Assembly: GCA_012514865.1 (NCBI GenBank)
Contig: JAAYZO010000382.1
Location: forward strand, 1-6,302
DNA from: Lentisphaerota bacterium
GTDB lineage: Bacteria > Verrucomicrobiota > Lentisphaeria > Oligosphaerales > JAFGRS01
Length of the DNA stretch: 6,302 nt
Reading direction: 5' to 3'
The first letter of the stretch is position 1. Each line of letters begins with the position of its first letter. The notes under the pieces are model-generated. The model ran no database searches. It was not told where the DNA came from and saw only the letters and a list, made by a program, of their open reading frames with translations. The translations under genes were made by a program, and so were the position numbers. Shown piece after piece: positions 5,831-6,302 of the stretch.

Positions 5831-5848
5831 CCGGCCGCGCCTGGCCGG
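5831..5848 (+). repeat. Intercistronic hairpin between rnfG and rnfE
   Basis: CCGGCC (5831-5836) and GGCCGG (5843-5848) form a perfect 6-bp GC stem with a 6-nt loop, ten bases after the rnfG stop codon. It ends just before the rnfE ribosome binding site (GGAGG, 5854-5858). No T-run follows, so it is probably not a terminator. It could affect mRNA stability or tune rnfE translation. Confidence 0.45.
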
Positions 5849-5869
5849 CGATGGGAGGATAGATCGATC

Positions 5870-6302
5870 ATGAGCCTCTGGAAAGAGTTCAGCAAGGGCA
5901 TCTGGGCCGAGAATCCGGTGCTGGTGCTGGTCCTGGGCATGTGCCCGACGCTGGCCGTCTCGAGCAGCGTCAAGAACGGCCTCGGCATGGGCCTGGCGAC
6001 CACCTTCGTGCTGGTCGGCAGCAACGCCGTCATCTCGATGGTCCGCAACGTCATCCCGAAGAAGGTGCGTATCCCCTGCTACATCGTCATCATCGCGACC
6101 TTCGTGACCCTGGTCGACATGCTGATGAAGGCGTACGCCCCGGCCGAGCTGAACAATGCCCTGGGCATCTTCATTCCCCTGATCGTGGTCAACTGCATCG
6201 TCCTGGGCCGGGCCGAGGCCTTCGCCTCGAAGAACGGCATCGTGGCATCGGCGATGGATGGACTCGGGATGGGCGTTGGCTTCGCCTGCGCCCTGATGGC
6301 CC
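5870..6302 (+). CDS. rnfE: Rnf complex membrane subunit RnfE (3' end beyond the window)
   Basis: RnfE is the membrane partner of RnfA; the two form an inverted pair that holds a [2Fe-2S] cluster in the membrane. The ATG at 5870 lies 11 bases after a good GGAGG (5854-5858) and opens a frame of 144 codons to the right edge, beginning MSLWKEFSKGIWAENPVLV, the typical RnfE N-terminus. Both signature cysteines are present: Cys25 in LGMCPTLAVS and Cys109 in IVVNCIVLGRAEAFASKNG. At least four hydrophobic segments are visible. Family members are usually about 200-230 residues, so roughly 60-90 remain beyond the window. It is sixth in the operon, in the position seen in rnfABCDGE operons of Proteobacteria. 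Any gene after it cannot be seen. Confidence 0.96.
   Translation, partial: MSLWKEFSKGIWAENPVLVLVLGMCPTLAVSSSVKNGLGMGLATTFVLVGSNAVISMVRNVIPKKVRIPCYIVIIATFVTLVDMLMKAYAPAELNNALGIFIPLIVVNCIVLGRAEAFASKNGIVASAMDGLGMGVGFACALMA

Overview
The window carries the start and most of an Rnf operon on the + strand, in the order rnfA-rnfB-rnfC-rnfD-rnfG-rnfE. Rnf is the membrane-bound, ion-translocating ferredoxin:NAD+ oxidoreductase. The last gene, rnfE, runs off the right edge. On the - strand, the left edge holds the first 145 codons of a divergently transcribed beta-propeller protein resembling oligogalacturonate lyase / TolB-type (PD40) proteins.

Layout. Bases 1-437 (-) are the partial propeller gene. 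Bases 438-1260 are an intergenic region of about 820 bp with no credible gene. It contains several perfect hairpins (472-689), three near-identical tandem copies of 74, 84 and 94 bp (710-961) whose internal 10-bp unit is present two, three and four times, a 9-bp tandem repeat (977-1021), a perfect 10-bp-stem palindrome (1038-1060), and directly after it a plausible extended -10 sigma70-type promoter (1066-1093) feeding a leader of about 160 nt to rnfA. Bases 1261-6302 are the Rnf genes, tightly packed: rnfB/rnfC overlap by 8 nt, rnfD/rnfG by 4 nt, and the other gaps are 23-50 nt. This fits one polycistronic transcript.

How the genes work together (family knowledge). Ferredoxin gives electrons to RnfB (iron-sulfur). 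They pass through a [2Fe-2S] centre held between the membrane proteins RnfA and RnfE, then through the covalent flavins of RnfG and RnfD, to RnfC, whose FMN reduces NAD+. The transfer is coupled to export of Na+ or H+, and the complex can also run in reverse to make reduced ferredoxin. The residues expected for these cofactors are visible in all subunits. Two local oddities stand out: the C-terminal ferredoxin domain of RnfB has kept one cluster site and lost the whole ligand set of the other, and the flavinylation motif of RnfG lacks its usual leading Asp.

Organism. The DNA is GC-rich, with strong C/G preference at third codon positions, and is bacterial. The A-B-C-D-G-E order is that of the proteobacterial rnf/rsx operons (clostridial operons run C-D-G-E-A-B). 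RnfB, however, is of the long, cysteine-rich type that I associate with Clostridia, Bacteroidetes and other anaerobes. Together with an oligogalacturonate-lyase-like neighbour, this points to an anaerobic or fermentative high-GC bacterium, perhaps of the PVC group. That placement is a weak inference. Apart from the repeat-rich intergenic region I see no sign of a new multi-gene system.
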